Positions 45,142 to 54,001 of a stretch of 54,001 bases of DNA are shown in pieces (position 1 is the stretch's first letter; each line of letters opens with the position of its first letter). A program made the position numbers and the translations under genes. The DNA is from Bradyrhizobium lablabi (lineage in GTDB: Bacteria; Pseudomonadota; Alphaproteobacteria; Rhizobiales; Xanthobacteraceae): the NCBI RefSeq assembly GCF_001440475.1, contig NZ_LLYB01000046.1:1-54001 (forward strand), read 5' to 3'. A model generated the notes under the pieces. That model saw nothing but the letters and a program-made list of their open reading frames with translations, had not been told where the DNA came from and did not search any database.

Positions 45142-45827
45142 ACTTCGGCCCAGTAGCGGATCAGGTTATGATAGATGCCGGTCAATTTGACCGTTTCAGG
45201 GTCGTCCCGCCCCAGCCGCTCCACCAGGGCCTGGATCGAGGTATCGAGATCGAAGATCAGGCTGCGGGCATGGGCATCACGTACCATGCTCTGGAGCCAG
45301 AAAAAAGATGCCACACGCATACCTCGTGTGACCGGCGTGACCAGATGCAAGCTAGACGCAGGATAAAGCACGAGGTCCCCGGCCGCGAGCTTGATTTCAT
45401 GTGAGCCATAGAGGTCCTCCACCACCAGTTCGCCGCCGTCGTATTCGTCCGGTTCCGACAGGAACAGCGTCACCGAAAGGTCGGTCCGGATCCGCACTCC
45501 CGTGAGCGGATCTCCCCTCACCGCGTTGTCGACATGAAGACCGAAATGGTGGCCGCCGGCGGCCACATAGCGGTTAAACAGCGGCGGGAAGATCTGCTGA
45601 GGGATCGCCGCCGAGATGAATCTCGGGCTGGCGGTGAGTGCCGACAGCACGCGATGGCCGAGCTTTCGCGCGACCTCGCTGTCCGGCGGAAGCTGCTCGT
45701 TGCGCTTGACCATCGCCGATTGCGCCCCCGCCGTGGAGCGGCCGTCTTCCCAGGGTGCAGCATCCATGATGCGGCGGAAGTCCGCCACATCATCCTTGCT
45801 CAGCACCGCGGGAATACAGATCAGCAC
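45138..45827 (-). CDS. PKHD-type Fe(II)/2-oxoglutarate dioxygenase (PiuC/YbiX-like)
   Basis: A 229-residue dioxygenase. The iron ligands H98-x-D100 (HFGLHVDN) and H161 (SSLHLVT), and the 2-oxoglutarate arginine R171, are present. PKHD genes travel with catecholate receptors such as Fiu/PiuA and are thought to modify siderophores or the uptake machinery; the substrate is unproven. The gene starts 2 nt after the receptor stop and overlaps exbB, so it belongs to the iron operon. Confidence 0.92.
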   Translation of the reverse strand: MLICIPAVLSKDDVADFRRIMDAAPWEDGRSTAGAQSAMVKRNEQLPPDSEVARKLGHRVLSALTASPRFISAAIPQQIFPPLFNRYVAAGGHHFGLHVDNAVRGDPLTGVRIRTDLSVTLFLSEPDEYDGGELVVEDLYGSHEIKLAAGDLVLYPASSLHLVTPVTRGMRVASFFWLQSMVRDAHARSLIFDLDTSIQALVERLGRDDPETVKLTGIYHNLIRYWAEV

Positions 45828-45829
45828 GA

Positions 45830-48241
45830 TCAGAACTTCGCCGACGTAACGACGTAGAACGCCCGCCCCGGCGCGACCGCGACGAACGGCACCGCGCTGC
45901 GGTAGAGCGTGTCGTAGTAGAGCTTGTTGGTCAGGTTCTGCGCGTAGAGCTTCATGGTCCAGTTCTTGTCGATCTTCTTCTCGACGAAAGCATCGAAGCG
46001 CCAGTAGCTCGGAAGCTCGGTGCCGGTGTTGGCGGCGAAGGTGCCGCCGTAGATCTTCGAGCGGTAGACCGCCTGGCCGCCAAGCTCCCAGCCGCCGTCG
46101 AACTTGTACTTGCTCAACATGCTGAAGGATTCATGGGCGATGTTGGCCATCTGCAGTCCGACGTTGCCGGGGATCTGCGTCTGCAAGACCTTCGACCGCA
46201 TCAGCACCAGACCGCCGAAAACGCTCCAGCGATCGGTGATCTTGCCGCTCACCTCGAGGTCGATACCCTCGACCTGATAGGCCGCGCCCGACGTCAGACC
46301 GCCGTTGACAGTCTCGCGCGCGTTGTCCTTCTCGGTATGGAACAGCGCGCCCGTCACCAGCAGGTGGCGGTCGAACAGTTCCCACTTGGTGCCGACTTCG
46401 GCCGCCTTGTTGCGCTCGGGGCCGAGGACCGCTCCGTTCAGCACGATTGCGCCGTAGTCGCCGCCTGTCGCGTCGAGTTCCGAGCCGAACGGGTTGGTCG
46501 AGGTCGCGTAGGCGGCGTAGAGGCTTCCGATCGGCACCGGCTTGAAGACGATGCCGGCATTGTAGTTGACGAAATCCGACTTGACCGCGTTCGATTGCGT
46601 GTTGTTCCGCCCGGTCATATCGTAACCGTCATACCGCACGCCGCCATTCAGGATGATCGTGTCCTGCCAGTTCGCGGTGTCAATGACATAGAGGGCCTTG
46701 CTGTCGACGTTATAGCGGACCGGATTTCCGACCAGCGACGGAATGCCGAACGGGAAGAATGTGTAATTCGGTGCATAGATCGACTGGCCCTGAAAAGAGC
46801 CATTGACGGGCGGGTTGTTGCCAAACGCTTCCGATGAAAGCCCCGTATAGCGGTCGATCCCGACACGCTCGTTGGAGACTTCGAGACCCACCGCCGTCGT
46901 ATGTTTGACCGATCCGGTATCGAATTTGAACGTGGCCTCCTCCTGGTTCGACAGGATATCGACCCACTGGTTGCGGCTCTGCGGGCTCGCATTGAATTTC
47001 CACGTCGTCGGATCGGGATTATTCGTCAGCAGCGCGGTGGCGTTGGGCAGCGTGCCGATATAGGCCAGCATCGAGTGCTCGGCACGGGTCCGGCTGGTCA
47101 GCGTGATGTTGTCGGTGGGCTTGTACTCGGCCGTCAGCGTACCAAAATCCTGCCGCGCGGTCTGGAAGTCGCGGTTGACGAACCCGTACCAGTTCGTCCG
47201 CGGGATGCCGAACTCGGTGACCGGCCCATTGCCCTGCTTGTAGTAGGGCACGCCGAAGTCCGGCAGGCCGCTGAGGTCGGTGTGGACGTAGTTCGTGGTG
47301 ATCTTGATGTCGTTGGTCGGCGTCCACTTCGTCGAGATGAAGCCGCCCCAGCGATCGTCGGTCACATAGTTGCGCCCCGCCACGTTGGCGTCCTGGAACA
47401 TGCCGCCGGTGCGCACCGAAAAGGTCGGGCTGATCACCTGGTTGACGTCGAACGTGACGCGCTTGGTGTGGTCGGTGCCAAAGGTGCTGTCGGCGTTGTA
47501 GAAGTTGCGGTCGGTGGCCTGCTTGGTGACGATATTGATGGCGCCGCCGGCGGTGCCGCGGCCGGCATAGGACGAGGCCGGGCCGCGCAAAATCTCGATC
47601 TGCTCGGTGAAGAAGTTCTCGCGGATCGAGACCGCGGGATCGCGGATGCCGTCGATGAAGACGTCGTTGCGCGCGTCGAAGCCGCGGATGAAGAAGCGGT
47701 CGCCGAAGGCATTGCCGCCCTCTCCCGAGCCCAGCGTCACGCCGGCGGTGGAGCGCCCGATTTCGCGCAGCGAGGTGATGTTCTTGTCGGCAAGCACCTC
47801 CTTGCTCATCACGGTGATGGTCTTCGGCGTGTTGAGCAGCGGCTCCGGAAACTTGCCCGACGCCTGCACGCGATCGACCTTGTAAGGCGCGGCGGCGTCC
47901 GCATAGGGGTTAGCGTCGGCCGCCAGGCTGCCGGCGTTGGGGAATGGCACGGGGGCGGCTTGCACCGGCTGCGCGCGGCGCGCGGCGCGGCGTAGCGCGG
48001 TGCGGGCGCGGACCTGGTCCGGCGAAGGTTTTGAAGCGGCAGGACGCGGGCGAGCGACCGGGGCATCGACCGTCACCGGCGGAAGGCTGGATTGCTGCGC
48101 CTCAGCGCCGGAGAACGACGCCACCGCAATGAGGCCCGCCACGGCCGAAACCTTCTTGCCGGAATTGTTGTCAGCCGTCTGACCGAGCGAGTTGATCGCC
48201 GCTTCCGAACGAAGCGACCTCGGTGCCTTCCTAGGATTCAT
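45830..48241 (-). CDS. TonB-dependent siderophore receptor (Fiu/BfrD-like)
   Basis: An 803-residue outer-membrane receptor. A charged leader and signal-like stretch end near residue 48 (GAEAQ). A TonB-box-like PPVTVDA and an Ala/Arg/Pro linker follow (55-110). The plug domain (about 115-240) includes [20 protein letters not shown] and [18 protein letters not shown]. The 22-strand barrel ends in a terminal phenylalanine. It imports ferric siderophore, probably catecholate-type. It heads the operon with the dioxygenase and TonB-ExbBD. Irr-type half-sites about 140-200 bp upstream predict iron control. Confidence 0.94.
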   Translation of the reverse strand: MNPRKAPRSLRSEAAINSLGQTADNNSGKKVSAVAGLIAVASFSGAEAQQSSLPPVTVDAPVARPRPAASKPSPDQVRARTALRRAARRAQPVQAAPVPFPNAGSLAADANPYADAAAPYKVDRVQASGKFPEPLLNTPKTITVMSKEVLADKNITSLREIGRSTAGVTLGSGEGGNAFGDRFFIRGFDARNDVFIDGIRDPAVSIRENFFTEQIEILRGPASSYAGRGTAGGAINIVTKQATDRNFYNADSTFGTDHTKRVTFDVNQVISPTFSVRTGGMFQDANVAGRNYVTDDRWGGFISTKWTPTNDIKITTNYVHTDLSGLPDFGVPYYKQGNGPVTEFGIPRTNWYGFVNRDFQTARQDFGTLTAEYKPTDNITLTSRTRAEHSMLAYIGTLPNATALLTNNPDPTTWKFNASPQSRNQWVDILSNQEEATFKFDTGSVKHTTAVGLEVSNERVGIDRYTGLSSEAFGNNPPVNGSFQGQSIYAPNYTFFPFGIPSLVGNPVRYNVDSKALYVIDTANWQDTIILNGGVRYDGYDMTGRNNTQSNAVKSDFVNYNAGIVFKPVPIGSLYAAYATSTNPFGSELDATGGDYGAIVLNGAVLGPERNKAAEVGTKWELFDRHLLVTGALFHTEKDNARETVNGGLTSGAAYQVEGIDLEVSGKITDRWSVFGGLVLMRSKVLQTQIPGNVGLQMANIAHESFSMLSKYKFDGGWELGGQAVYRSKIYGGTFAANTGTELPSYWRFDAFVEKKIDKNWTMKLYAQNLTNKLYYDTLYRSAVPFVAVAPGRAFYVVTSAKF

Positions 48242-48379
48242 TTACGTGCCCCTGATCATTTCAATTCGCAGCAAATCGACATGCGGCGAATGGTCCCGCG
48301 TGGGTCAGTACCGAGCGAAAATTTTGGGGTCAACGCGATCGGAGCAACATTGGGATTGAATCCGCCCAGATCACAACGA

Positions 48380-48443
48380 TTCTAATCTATAGTTTGAAAT
48401 GATTCTAAAAGTACTTTGTAAGCGTTCTAATAAGCATTCTAAA
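48380..48443. promoter_or_regulatory. Cluster of Irr/iron-box half-sites
   Basis: TTCTAA occurs four times in 63 bp (48380, 48403, 48425, 48437), all in the same orientation. One copy completes TTTGAAATGATTCTAAA (48393-48409), which matches the rhizobial ICE consensus TTTAGAA-N3-TTCTAAA at 12 of its 14 defined positions. The cluster lies 139-202 bp upstream of the receptor start in a 258-bp gap, exactly where an iron-responsive Irr/RirA-type regulator would act. Confidence 0.6.
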
Positions 48444-48499
48444 GAGACGGAAGAAACGCGGGAAAATCAGGCACTGGCTGCATCATCGCTTCACGATCA

Positions 48500-48739
48500 T
48501 CAATCGGTGCTCGGCGGCTTCATCAGCGAAAACAATTCATCGACCGTCGACTGCGCGACCTGACGGACGCGATCGGTGTTGTCCATGCCCGAGATGTTGA
48601 CGCCTCTGACGACGGCTTTGATCTCGTCGCGAAAATCGGTGAGGAAGCGCAACGGATCGGGCGAATCGTTTGCGACGCGCGCGATCAGTCCCGTGATCAG
48701 AATCTGGCACGCCATCATGCGTCCGTTGAGTTCGTCCAT
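48500..48739 (-). CDS. Hypothetical protein (79 aa)
   Basis: The ATG at 48739 gives a 79-residue mostly helical protein (MDELNGRMMACQILITGLIA start, acidic/serine end) preceded by a GGGGGCACAGG ribosome site. The frame is open to 48907, but the added residues look non-coding. I do not recognise the family. It lies upstream of, and divergent from, the RND adaptor gene. Confidence 0.6.
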   Translation of the reverse strand: MDELNGRMMACQILITGLIARVANDSPDPLRFLTDFRDEIKAVVRGVNISGMDNTDRVRQVAQSTVDELFSLMKPPSTD

Positions 48740-48976
48740 CCTGTGCCCCCGATCTTCGCCAAGCATTGGTGGGCGCGATATGAACGACAACAATCCCGCA
48801 TTCAACCCTGCTTGGAAAAGATGCGGGAAATCGCGCGCCATTTGGCGCCCATGCGGAGCCGTGCTCCGACCGCGCGGCCAACCTTTCCAATTGTTTAGGA
48901 TTCTCAAGCCTTAGTGTTTGTACAGGGCGAACGCGCGAACGTTATACCGGAGGAATTGGGGAACTTCCGGAAATCC

Positions 48977-50155
48977 ATGATCATGTCGAGGTCGCGCACC
49001 ATCCGTTGGGCTTTGCTGATCGTAGCGATCGCCGCGCTGGGCTATCTGGGCTGGCAGCGATTCCAGGGCGGAGACCACCCGGCGCACGCTGAAGCGCAGA
49101 AGGCCGCTCCCACCCGTGCCGCCGTTCCGGTGCGGATTGCCACGATCGAGAAAGCCGATTTTCCGGTCTACCTGACCGGCCTCGGCACCGTGCAGGGGTT
49201 CAATACCGTCGTCGTCCGCACCCGTGTCGACGGCCAGATCAACCGGATCGCCTTCAGGGAAGGCCAGGTCGTCCGGGAAGGCGATACGTTGGTCGAGATC
49301 GATCCGCGGCCTTTCCAGTCCGCGCTCGACCAGGCCAAGGCCAAGAAGGCCCAGGACGAAGCCAACCTCGCCAACGCCAGCCTCGACCTGCAGCGCTACA
49401 CAAAACTCGGCGAATTCGCGACCCGGCAACAGACCGATACGCAGCGCTCCACCGTCGCGCAGCTCACCGCGCAGATCCAGGCCGACGCGGCGATGATCGA
49501 GACCGCGCAGACCCAGCTCGATTACGCTACCGTCAAGGCGCCGATCTCCGGCGTCGTCGGGCTGCGTCAGGTCGACGTCGGCAACATCGTCAATGCCGCA
49601 ACGCAGACCGGCATCGTGACCATCGCCCAGATCGAGCCGATCGCCATCATCTTCACCGCGCCGGAAGACCAGTTGCCGAACATCAAGGCTGCGCTGGCCG
49701 CCGGCTCTCCCCAAACCATCGCCCTCTCCACCGACGGCAAGCGGGTGCTTTCCACCGGCGCGCTTTCCCTGATCAACAACCAGGTCGACACGTCGAGCGG
49801 CACCGTTCGCCTCAAGGCCGTGTTCGACAACAAGGACCACGCGCTGTGGCCGGGCCAGTCGGTCTCAACCCGGCTGCTCATCGCGACGCTGAAGGACGCC
49901 ACCGTCATTCCCGACGACGCCGTTCAGCATGGTCCCGACGGCCTCTACGCCTATCTGGTCAACAAGGAGAACAAGGCCGAGCTCCGCAAGATCAAGGTGA
50001 CGCGCTCGATCGACGGCCGCTCCGTGGTCGATGAGGGGCTTTCTCCCGGCGAGCAGGTGATCACGGCGGGTCAGTTCAAGGTTCAGCCGGGCACGCTGGT
50101 GACGACGGCGGTCGCCAGTTCGGATCAGGCTCAGGCCAGGACGACGAGCGAATGA
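48977..50155 (+). CDS. RND efflux periplasmic adaptor (MdtA/HlyD type)
   Basis: A 392-residue membrane-fusion protein. The N-terminal anchor helix (about 10-25) is followed by the lipoyl-like/barrel-sandwich halves (GTVQGFNTVVVRTRVDGQI and APISGVVGLRQVDVGNIV), an alpha-hairpin and a beta-barrel. ATG at 48977 (or 48983) places the anchor correctly. The frame opens at GTG 48914 behind no clear site, and a GGAGGAA at 48950 is about 20 nt from the chosen ATG, so the start is uncertain. It is coupled to the pump gene (ATGA overlap at 50152-50155). Confidence 0.9.
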   Translation: MIMSRSRTIRWALLIVAIAALGYLGWQRFQGGDHPAHAEAQKAAPTRAAVPVRIATIEKADFPVYLTGLGTVQGFNTVVVRTRVDGQINRIAFREGQVVREGDTLVEIDPRPFQSALDQAKAKKAQDEANLANASLDLQRYTKLGEFATRQQTDTQRSTVAQLTAQIQADAAMIETAQTQLDYATVKAPISGVVGLRQVDVGNIVNAATQTGIVTIAQIEPIAIIFTAPEDQLPNIKAALAAGSPQTIALSTDGKRVLSTGALSLINNQVDTSSGTVRLKAVFDNKDHALWPGQSVSTRLLIATLKDATVIPDDAVQHGPDGLYAYLVNKENKAELRKIKVTRSIDGRSVVDEGLSPGEQVITAGQFKVQPGTLVTTAVASSDQAQARTTSE

Positions 50156-53100
50156 GCGAAGGAATCTCCGCGCCCTTCATCCGCTATCCCATCGGCACCT
50201 CGCTGATGATGGCGGGGATCCTGTTCGTCGGCCTGGTGGCCTATCCGCTGCTGCCGGTCGCGCCGCTGCCGCAGGTCGACTTCCCGACCATTCAGGTCTC
50301 GGCTTCGCTACCCGGCGGCAGCCCGGAAACCATGGCCTCATCGGTGGCGCAGCCGCTGGAGCGTCAGCTCGCGCAGATCCCCGGCGTCGCCCAGATGACC
50401 TCGACCAGCTATCTCGGCACCGCGGCGATCACCATCCAGTTCGATCTCAACCGCCCGATCGACGCCGCCGCCAATGACGTGCAGGCCGCGATCAACGCCG
50501 CCAGCGGCCAGTTGCCGAAAAGCCTCCCCTCGCCGCCAACCTATCGCAAGGTCAACCCGGCGGACTCGCCGATCCTCTTGCTGTCGGCCACATCGGACAC
50601 GCTGCCGCTGACCACCGTGAGCGATGCCGTCGACGCCCAGCTCGCGCAGCAGATCAGCCAGATCTCGGGCGTCGCCCAGGTCATCATCGGCGGCCAGCAG
50701 AAGCCGGCGATCCGGATCCAGATCGACCCGGCCAAGCTCGTGGCCAAGGGCCTGTCGCTGGAAGATGTGCGCAGCCAGATCGCGATCACGACCGTCGACA
50801 GCCCCAAGGGCAACATCGACGGCGAGCACCGCGCCTACACGATTTACGCCAACGACCAGTTACCTAACTCGAAGGACTGGAACGACGTCATCATTGCCTA
50901 CCGCAACGGCGGTCCCTTGCGTATCCGAGATATCGGCCAGGCCGTCACCGGGCCGGAAGACGCCAAGCAGGCGGCCTGGGCCAACGGCAAGCGCGGCGTG
51001 TTCCTGGTGATCTTCAAGCAGCCCGGCGCCAACGTCATCGAGACCGTCGACAAGATCAAGGCGACGCTGCCGCGGCTGGTCGGCGCCATTCCGCCGGCGA
51101 TCAAGATCGAGGTGATCAGCGACCGCACCCAGACCATCCGCGCCGCGGTCGAGGACGTGCAGTTCACCCTGCTCCTGACCATTGCGCTGGTCGTCATGGT
51201 GATCTTCGTCTTCCTGCGCAGCTTCTGGGCCACCGTGATCCCGACAGTCACGGTGCCGCTGGCGCTGCTCGGCGCGTGCGCACTGATGTGGGTGTTCGGC
51301 TATACGCTCGACAATCTCTCGCTGATGGCGCTCACGATTGCCGTCGGCTTCGTGGTCGACGACGCCATCGTGATGCTGGAAAACATCACGCGCTACATCG
51401 AGGAAGGCGAAAAGCCGCTCGCCGCCGCCTTCAAGGGCGCCAGCGAAATCGGTTTCACCATCGTCTCGATCAGCATCTCGCTGGTTGCGGTGCTGATCCC
51501 GCTGCTATTGATGGGCGGCATCATCGGCCGGCTGTTCCGTGAATTCGCGGTGACGCTGGCCATGACCATCTTCGTGTCGATGATCGTCTCGCTGACGCTG
51601 ACGCCGATGATGGCCTCGCGCTTCCTGCGCGCGCACGGCGAAACCCGGCATGGCCGGTTCTATCAATGGAGCGAACGCGGCTTCGACGCCATGCTGCGGG
51701 TCTACGAGCGCGGTCTCGACCTCGCACTGCGCTGGAAGCTCACCACCCTGATGATCTTCTTCGCTACCCTGGGATTATCGGTCTACCTCTTCGTCATCAT
51801 TCCAAAAGGCTTCTTTCCGCAGCAGGATAATGGCCTGATCACCGCCACCTCGGAGGCCAGCCAGGACATCTCCTTTGCCGACATGAAGCGGCATCAGGAG
51901 GAGCTCGGCAAGATCGTGCAGGCGGACCCTGACGTGGCCTCGGTCGCGATGGCGATCGGCGGCAGCGGCCGGGCCGGCAACAATGGCAGTCTCTTCATCA
52001 CGCTGAAACCGCGCGACGAACGCAAGGCGAACGCGCAGCAGATCATCGCGCGACTGCGTCCCCAGCTGGAGAAGGTCGAGGGCGCCCGCCTCTATATGCA
52101 GGCGGCGCAGGACGTGCGGCTCGGCGGCCGGCCGACGCGCACCCAGTTCGAGTTCACGCTGCAGGACGCTGATTTGGCCGAGCTGAACGAATGGGCGCCG
52201 AAGATTCTGGCGAAGATGCAGACGCTGCCCGAGCTGCGCGACGTCGCCACCGACCAGCAGACCAACGGCACCACGCTGGAGCTGAAGATCAACCGCGACA
52301 CCGCCGCGCGCTATGGCATCCAGCCGCAACTGATCGACGACACGCTCTACGACGCGTTCGGCCAGCGCCAGGTGACGCAGTATTTCACCCAGCTCAACAC
52401 CTACAAGGTGGTGCAGGAAGTGCTGCCGGAGCTGCAGGGCAGCCTCGACACCCTGAACAAGATCTACGTGAAATCGCCCACCACCGGCGACCAGGTGCCG
52501 CTCTCGACCTTTGCGACCTGGACCAGCGTGCCGGTGCGGCCGCTGTCGATCAGCCATCAGGGGCAGTTTCCGGCGATCACGATCAGCTTCAACCTCGCGC
52601 AAGGGGTGGCGCTGGGCCAGGCCACCGACGCGGTACAGAAAGCGATGGTCGAACTCGGCGCGCCGACCACGCTCAATTCGAGCTTCCAGGGCACCGCGCA
52701 GGCGTTCCAGCAGTCGCTCGGCACGGTGCCGCTATTGATCCTCGCCGCGCTTGTCGTGGTCTATCTGATCCTCGGCATTCTCTACGAAAGCTACATTCAC
52801 CCGATCACGATCCTGTCCACGCTGCCGTCCGCCGGCGTCGGCGCGCTCGCCATCCTGATGCTGTTCGGGTTCGACTTCAGCCTGATCGCATTGATCGGCA
52901 TCGTGCTGCTGATCGGCATCGTCAAGAAGAACGGCATCATGATGGTCGACTTCGCCATCACGGCCGAGCGCGACGAGAACCTGGAGCCCGAGGCCGCGAT
53001 CCGAAAGGCGGCGCTGCTGCGCTTCCGTCCGATCATGATGACGACGATGGCGGCGCTGCTCGGCGGCGTGCCGCTGATGCTCGGCACCGGCACGGGGTCG

Positions 53101-53298
53101 GAAATCCGCCAGCCGCTGGGCTATGCCATGGTCGGCGGGCTGCTGGTCAGCCAGGCGCTGACACTGTTCACGACGCCGGTGGTCTATCTCTATCTCGACC
53201 GGCTTTCTAACGCGTTTGCGCGGTGGGGCCGTTCGTCCAATCCTAACCATGATGCGCATCCGGATGCCCACGGATCGGTCAAGCAGGCGGCCGAATGA
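50152..53298 (+). CDS. RND efflux pump inner-membrane transporter (MdtB/C-like)
   Basis: A 1048-residue proton-driven RND pump of the HAE1 group with two repeats of six helices and large periplasmic domains. The paired aspartates of TM4 (GFVVDDAIVMLENI) and the lysine of TM10 (IGIVKKNGIMM) needed for proton relay are present. It resembles MdtB/MdtC but is alone, so it should form a homotrimer. No outer-membrane channel gene is adjacent, so a TolC from elsewhere is needed. The substrate is not predictable. Confidence 0.94.
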   Translation: MSEGISAPFIRYPIGTSLMMAGILFVGLVAYPLLPVAPLPQVDFPTIQVSASLPGGSPETMASSVAQPLERQLAQIPGVAQMTSTSYLGTAAITIQFDLNRPIDAAANDVQAAINAASGQLPKSLPSPPTYRKVNPADSPILLLSATSDTLPLTTVSDAVDAQLAQQISQISGVAQVIIGGQQKPAIRIQIDPAKLVAKGLSLEDVRSQIAITTVDSPKGNIDGEHRAYTIYANDQLPNSKDWNDVIIAYRNGGPLRIRDIGQAVTGPEDAKQAAWANGKRGVFLVIFKQPGANVIETVDKIKATLPRLVGAIPPAIKIEVISDRTQTIRAAVEDVQFTLLLTIALVVMVIFVFLRSFWATVIPTVTVPLALLGACALMWVFGYTLDNLSLMALTIAVGFVVDDAIVMLENITRYIEEGEKPLAAAFKGASEIGFTIVSISISLVAVLIPLLLMGGIIGRLFREFAVTLAMTIFVSMIVSLTLTPMMASRFLRAHGETRHGRFYQWSERGFDAMLRVYERGLDLALRWKLTTLMIFFATLGLSVYLFVIIPKGFFPQQDNGLITATSEASQDISFADMKRHQEELGKIVQADPDVASVAMAIGGSGRAGNNGSLFITLKPRDERKANAQQIIARLRPQLEKVEGARLYMQAAQDVRLGGRPTRTQFEFTLQDADLAELNEWAPKILAKMQTLPELRDVATDQQTNGTTLELKINRDTAARYGIQPQLIDDTLYDAFGQRQVTQYFTQLNTYKVVQEVLPELQGSLDTLNKIYVKSPTTGDQVPLSTFATWTSVPVRPLSISHQGQFPAITISFNLAQGVALGQATDAVQKAMVELGAPTTLNSSFQGTAQAFQQSLGTVPLLILAALVVVYLILGILYESYIHPITILSTLPSAGVGALAILMLFGFDFSLIALIGIVLLIGIVKKNGIMMVDFAITAERDENLEPEAAIRKAALLRFRPIMMTTMAALLGGVPLMLGTGTGSEIRQPLGYAMVGGLLVSQALTLFTTPVVYLYLDRLSNAFARWGRSSNPNHDAHPDAHGSVKQAAE

Positions 53299-53354
53299 CT
53301 TGACTTTAGGGTGCAACCAGCACATCCGAATAGTGTTCATTTCGGAGCTGGATC

Positions 53355-53921
53355 GTGACAATTGCTGCAAGGCTTACGATTGCAATCGCAACAATTTTCT
53401 CTTTTTGCGTGCAAAGCCACGCCCAGGCACCCAAAGCCAAGAACCCCTCACCTGTGGCGCAGGCAACCCCGGCACCGGCCGCCGCTGCGGCCGAGGGAGC
53501 AAATGCGGCTGCCCCTCCGGGCTGGATTGCACGGTGCAGCAGCGCCAGCCGCGGCGCGCCGCTCGAATGCGCGATCGAGCAAAACGCTGTTCTGACCAAG
53601 ACCGGCCAGTTGATCGTGCTGATCAATATCCGCGTGCCCGCCGACACCCGCACGCCGGTCGGCCTCGTCCAATTGCCGCTCGGGCTGAACCTGCCGGCTG
53701 GCGCCAAACTCCAGGTCGATGACGGCAAGGCGTCTGACCTGCATATCCAGACCTGCGAGGCCCGCGGCTGCTACGCCAACCTCCAGATTTCGCCCGAAAT
53801 GCTCACCGCCTTGAAATCCGGCAAGCAGCTGAAGGTCTCGTTCCAGAATCTCGCCAAGGAAACGATTGCGATCCCGATGCCGCTGGCGGACTTTGCCGCG
53901 GCGTACGACAAGATCAAGTAG
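53355..53921 (+). CDS. IalB-like (invasion-associated locus B) periplasmic protein
   Basis: A 188-residue exported protein. A Sec signal (cleavage near SHAQ, residue 24), an Ala/Pro-rich spacer (25-55) and an IalB domain follow. The domain carries a WIARCSS start, cysteines in LECAIEQ and QTCEARGC likely forming disulfides, and a C-terminal LADFAAAYDKIK. The start is GTG at 53355 with CGGAG about 8 nt upstream. The IalB family was first linked to Bartonella invasion but is widespread in free-living alphaproteobacteria with unknown role. It follows the RND pump by 56 nt. Confidence 0.88.
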   Translation: MTIAARLTIAIATIFSFCVQSHAQAPKAKNPSPVAQATPAPAAAAAEGANAAAPPGWIARCSSASRGAPLECAIEQNAVLTKTGQLIVLINIRVPADTRTPVGLVQLPLGLNLPAGAKLQVDDGKASDLHIQTCEARGCYANLQISPEMLTALKSGKQLKVSFQNLAKETIAIPMPLADFAAAYDKIK

Positions 53922-53946
53922 GTAAGTAGACCGCAGACCTAGCCCC

Positions 53947-54001
53947 GTCGTTGCGAGCCAACGGGTCGGCGCGAAGCGCCGCCCGATGACAGGCTCCGCG
54001 A
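53947..54001. repeat. Dispersed palindrome, truncated by window end
   Basis: GTCGTTGCGAGCCAACGGG is followed by the hairpin GGCGC-GAA-GCGCC (53968-53980) and CCCGATGACAGGCTCCGCGA. The text is the left part of a second GTCATTGCGAG-type element, related to 32248-32332, and is cut by the window edge. Confidence 0.6.

Overview
The window is high-GC alphaproteobacterial chromosome. CoA-ester catabolism, several solute-binding transporters, a TonB/ExbBD iron operon, an Irr-like box and a dense set of dispersed intergenic palindromes all suggest Bradyrhizobium or a close relative in the Nitrobacteraceae. That assignment is inference from content. I see no rRNA, tRNA, CRISPR array, insertion sequence, integrase or phage gene. 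The coding regions look like ordinary core or accessory metabolism.

Layout: (1) 0.4-10 kb holds an MFS transporter, then a biotin-dependent module (carboxyltransferase, IclR regulator and a free-standing biotinyl-domain protein). Next come a TAXI-type TRAP transporter (binding protein and fused permease) and, 22 nt after it, a three-domain glutaminase-STAS-cyclic-nucleotide-binding protein. (2) 10-16 kb holds a Tat-exported DUF1326 protein, tex, a short Hsp70-like ATPase, a carboxymuconolactone decarboxylase-like protein and a 33-residue membrane peptide. (3) 16.2-20.2 kb is a leftward four-gene CoA operon: CoA-transferase, acyl-CoA dehydrogenase, a thiolase-fold protein lacking the nucleophilic cysteine, and a DUF35 Zn-ribbon/OB protein overlapping it by ATGA. 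(4) 20.6-21.8 kb is a thiolase that keeps its cysteine.

(5) 21.8-34.1 kb is a sugar-acid locus. A leftward CUT1-type ABC importer is followed by a DenD-like dehydrogenase, KDG kinase and KDPG aldolase. Rightward lie a LacI regulator, an IlvD/Edd-family dehydratase and two short-chain dehydrogenases. A perfect 12-bp palindrome before the dehydratase and a 10/12 match in the divergent region beside the regulator are the likely LacI operators. (6) 34-36.7 kb holds a GFA-family protein, a site-2-protease homologue with a TTG start, a tail-anchored hypothetical and an AraC-type regulator. (7) 36.9-42.9 kb is a complete branched-chain-type ABC transporter (binding protein, two permeases, two ATPases) followed by an aldehyde dehydrogenase. 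This is probably an aromatic or acyl substrate uptake and oxidation cassette under the AraC regulator.

(8) 42.9-48.5 kb is a self-contained iron-uptake operon: TonB-dependent siderophore receptor, PKHD-type dioxygenase, ExbB, ExbD and TonB. Four TTCTAA half-sites, one in a near-consensus Irr box, lie upstream. (9) 48.9-53.9 kb is an RND efflux pair and an IalB-like periplasmic protein.

The least ordinary pieces are the TRAP-linked glutaminase-STAS-cNMP protein, the cysteine-less thiolase/DUF35 pair (which fits a retro-aldolase better than a thiolase), the sugar-acid regulon with a visible operator, and the Irr-box cluster. Nothing here is demonstrably a new system. These loci are the best candidates for undescribed biochemistry.
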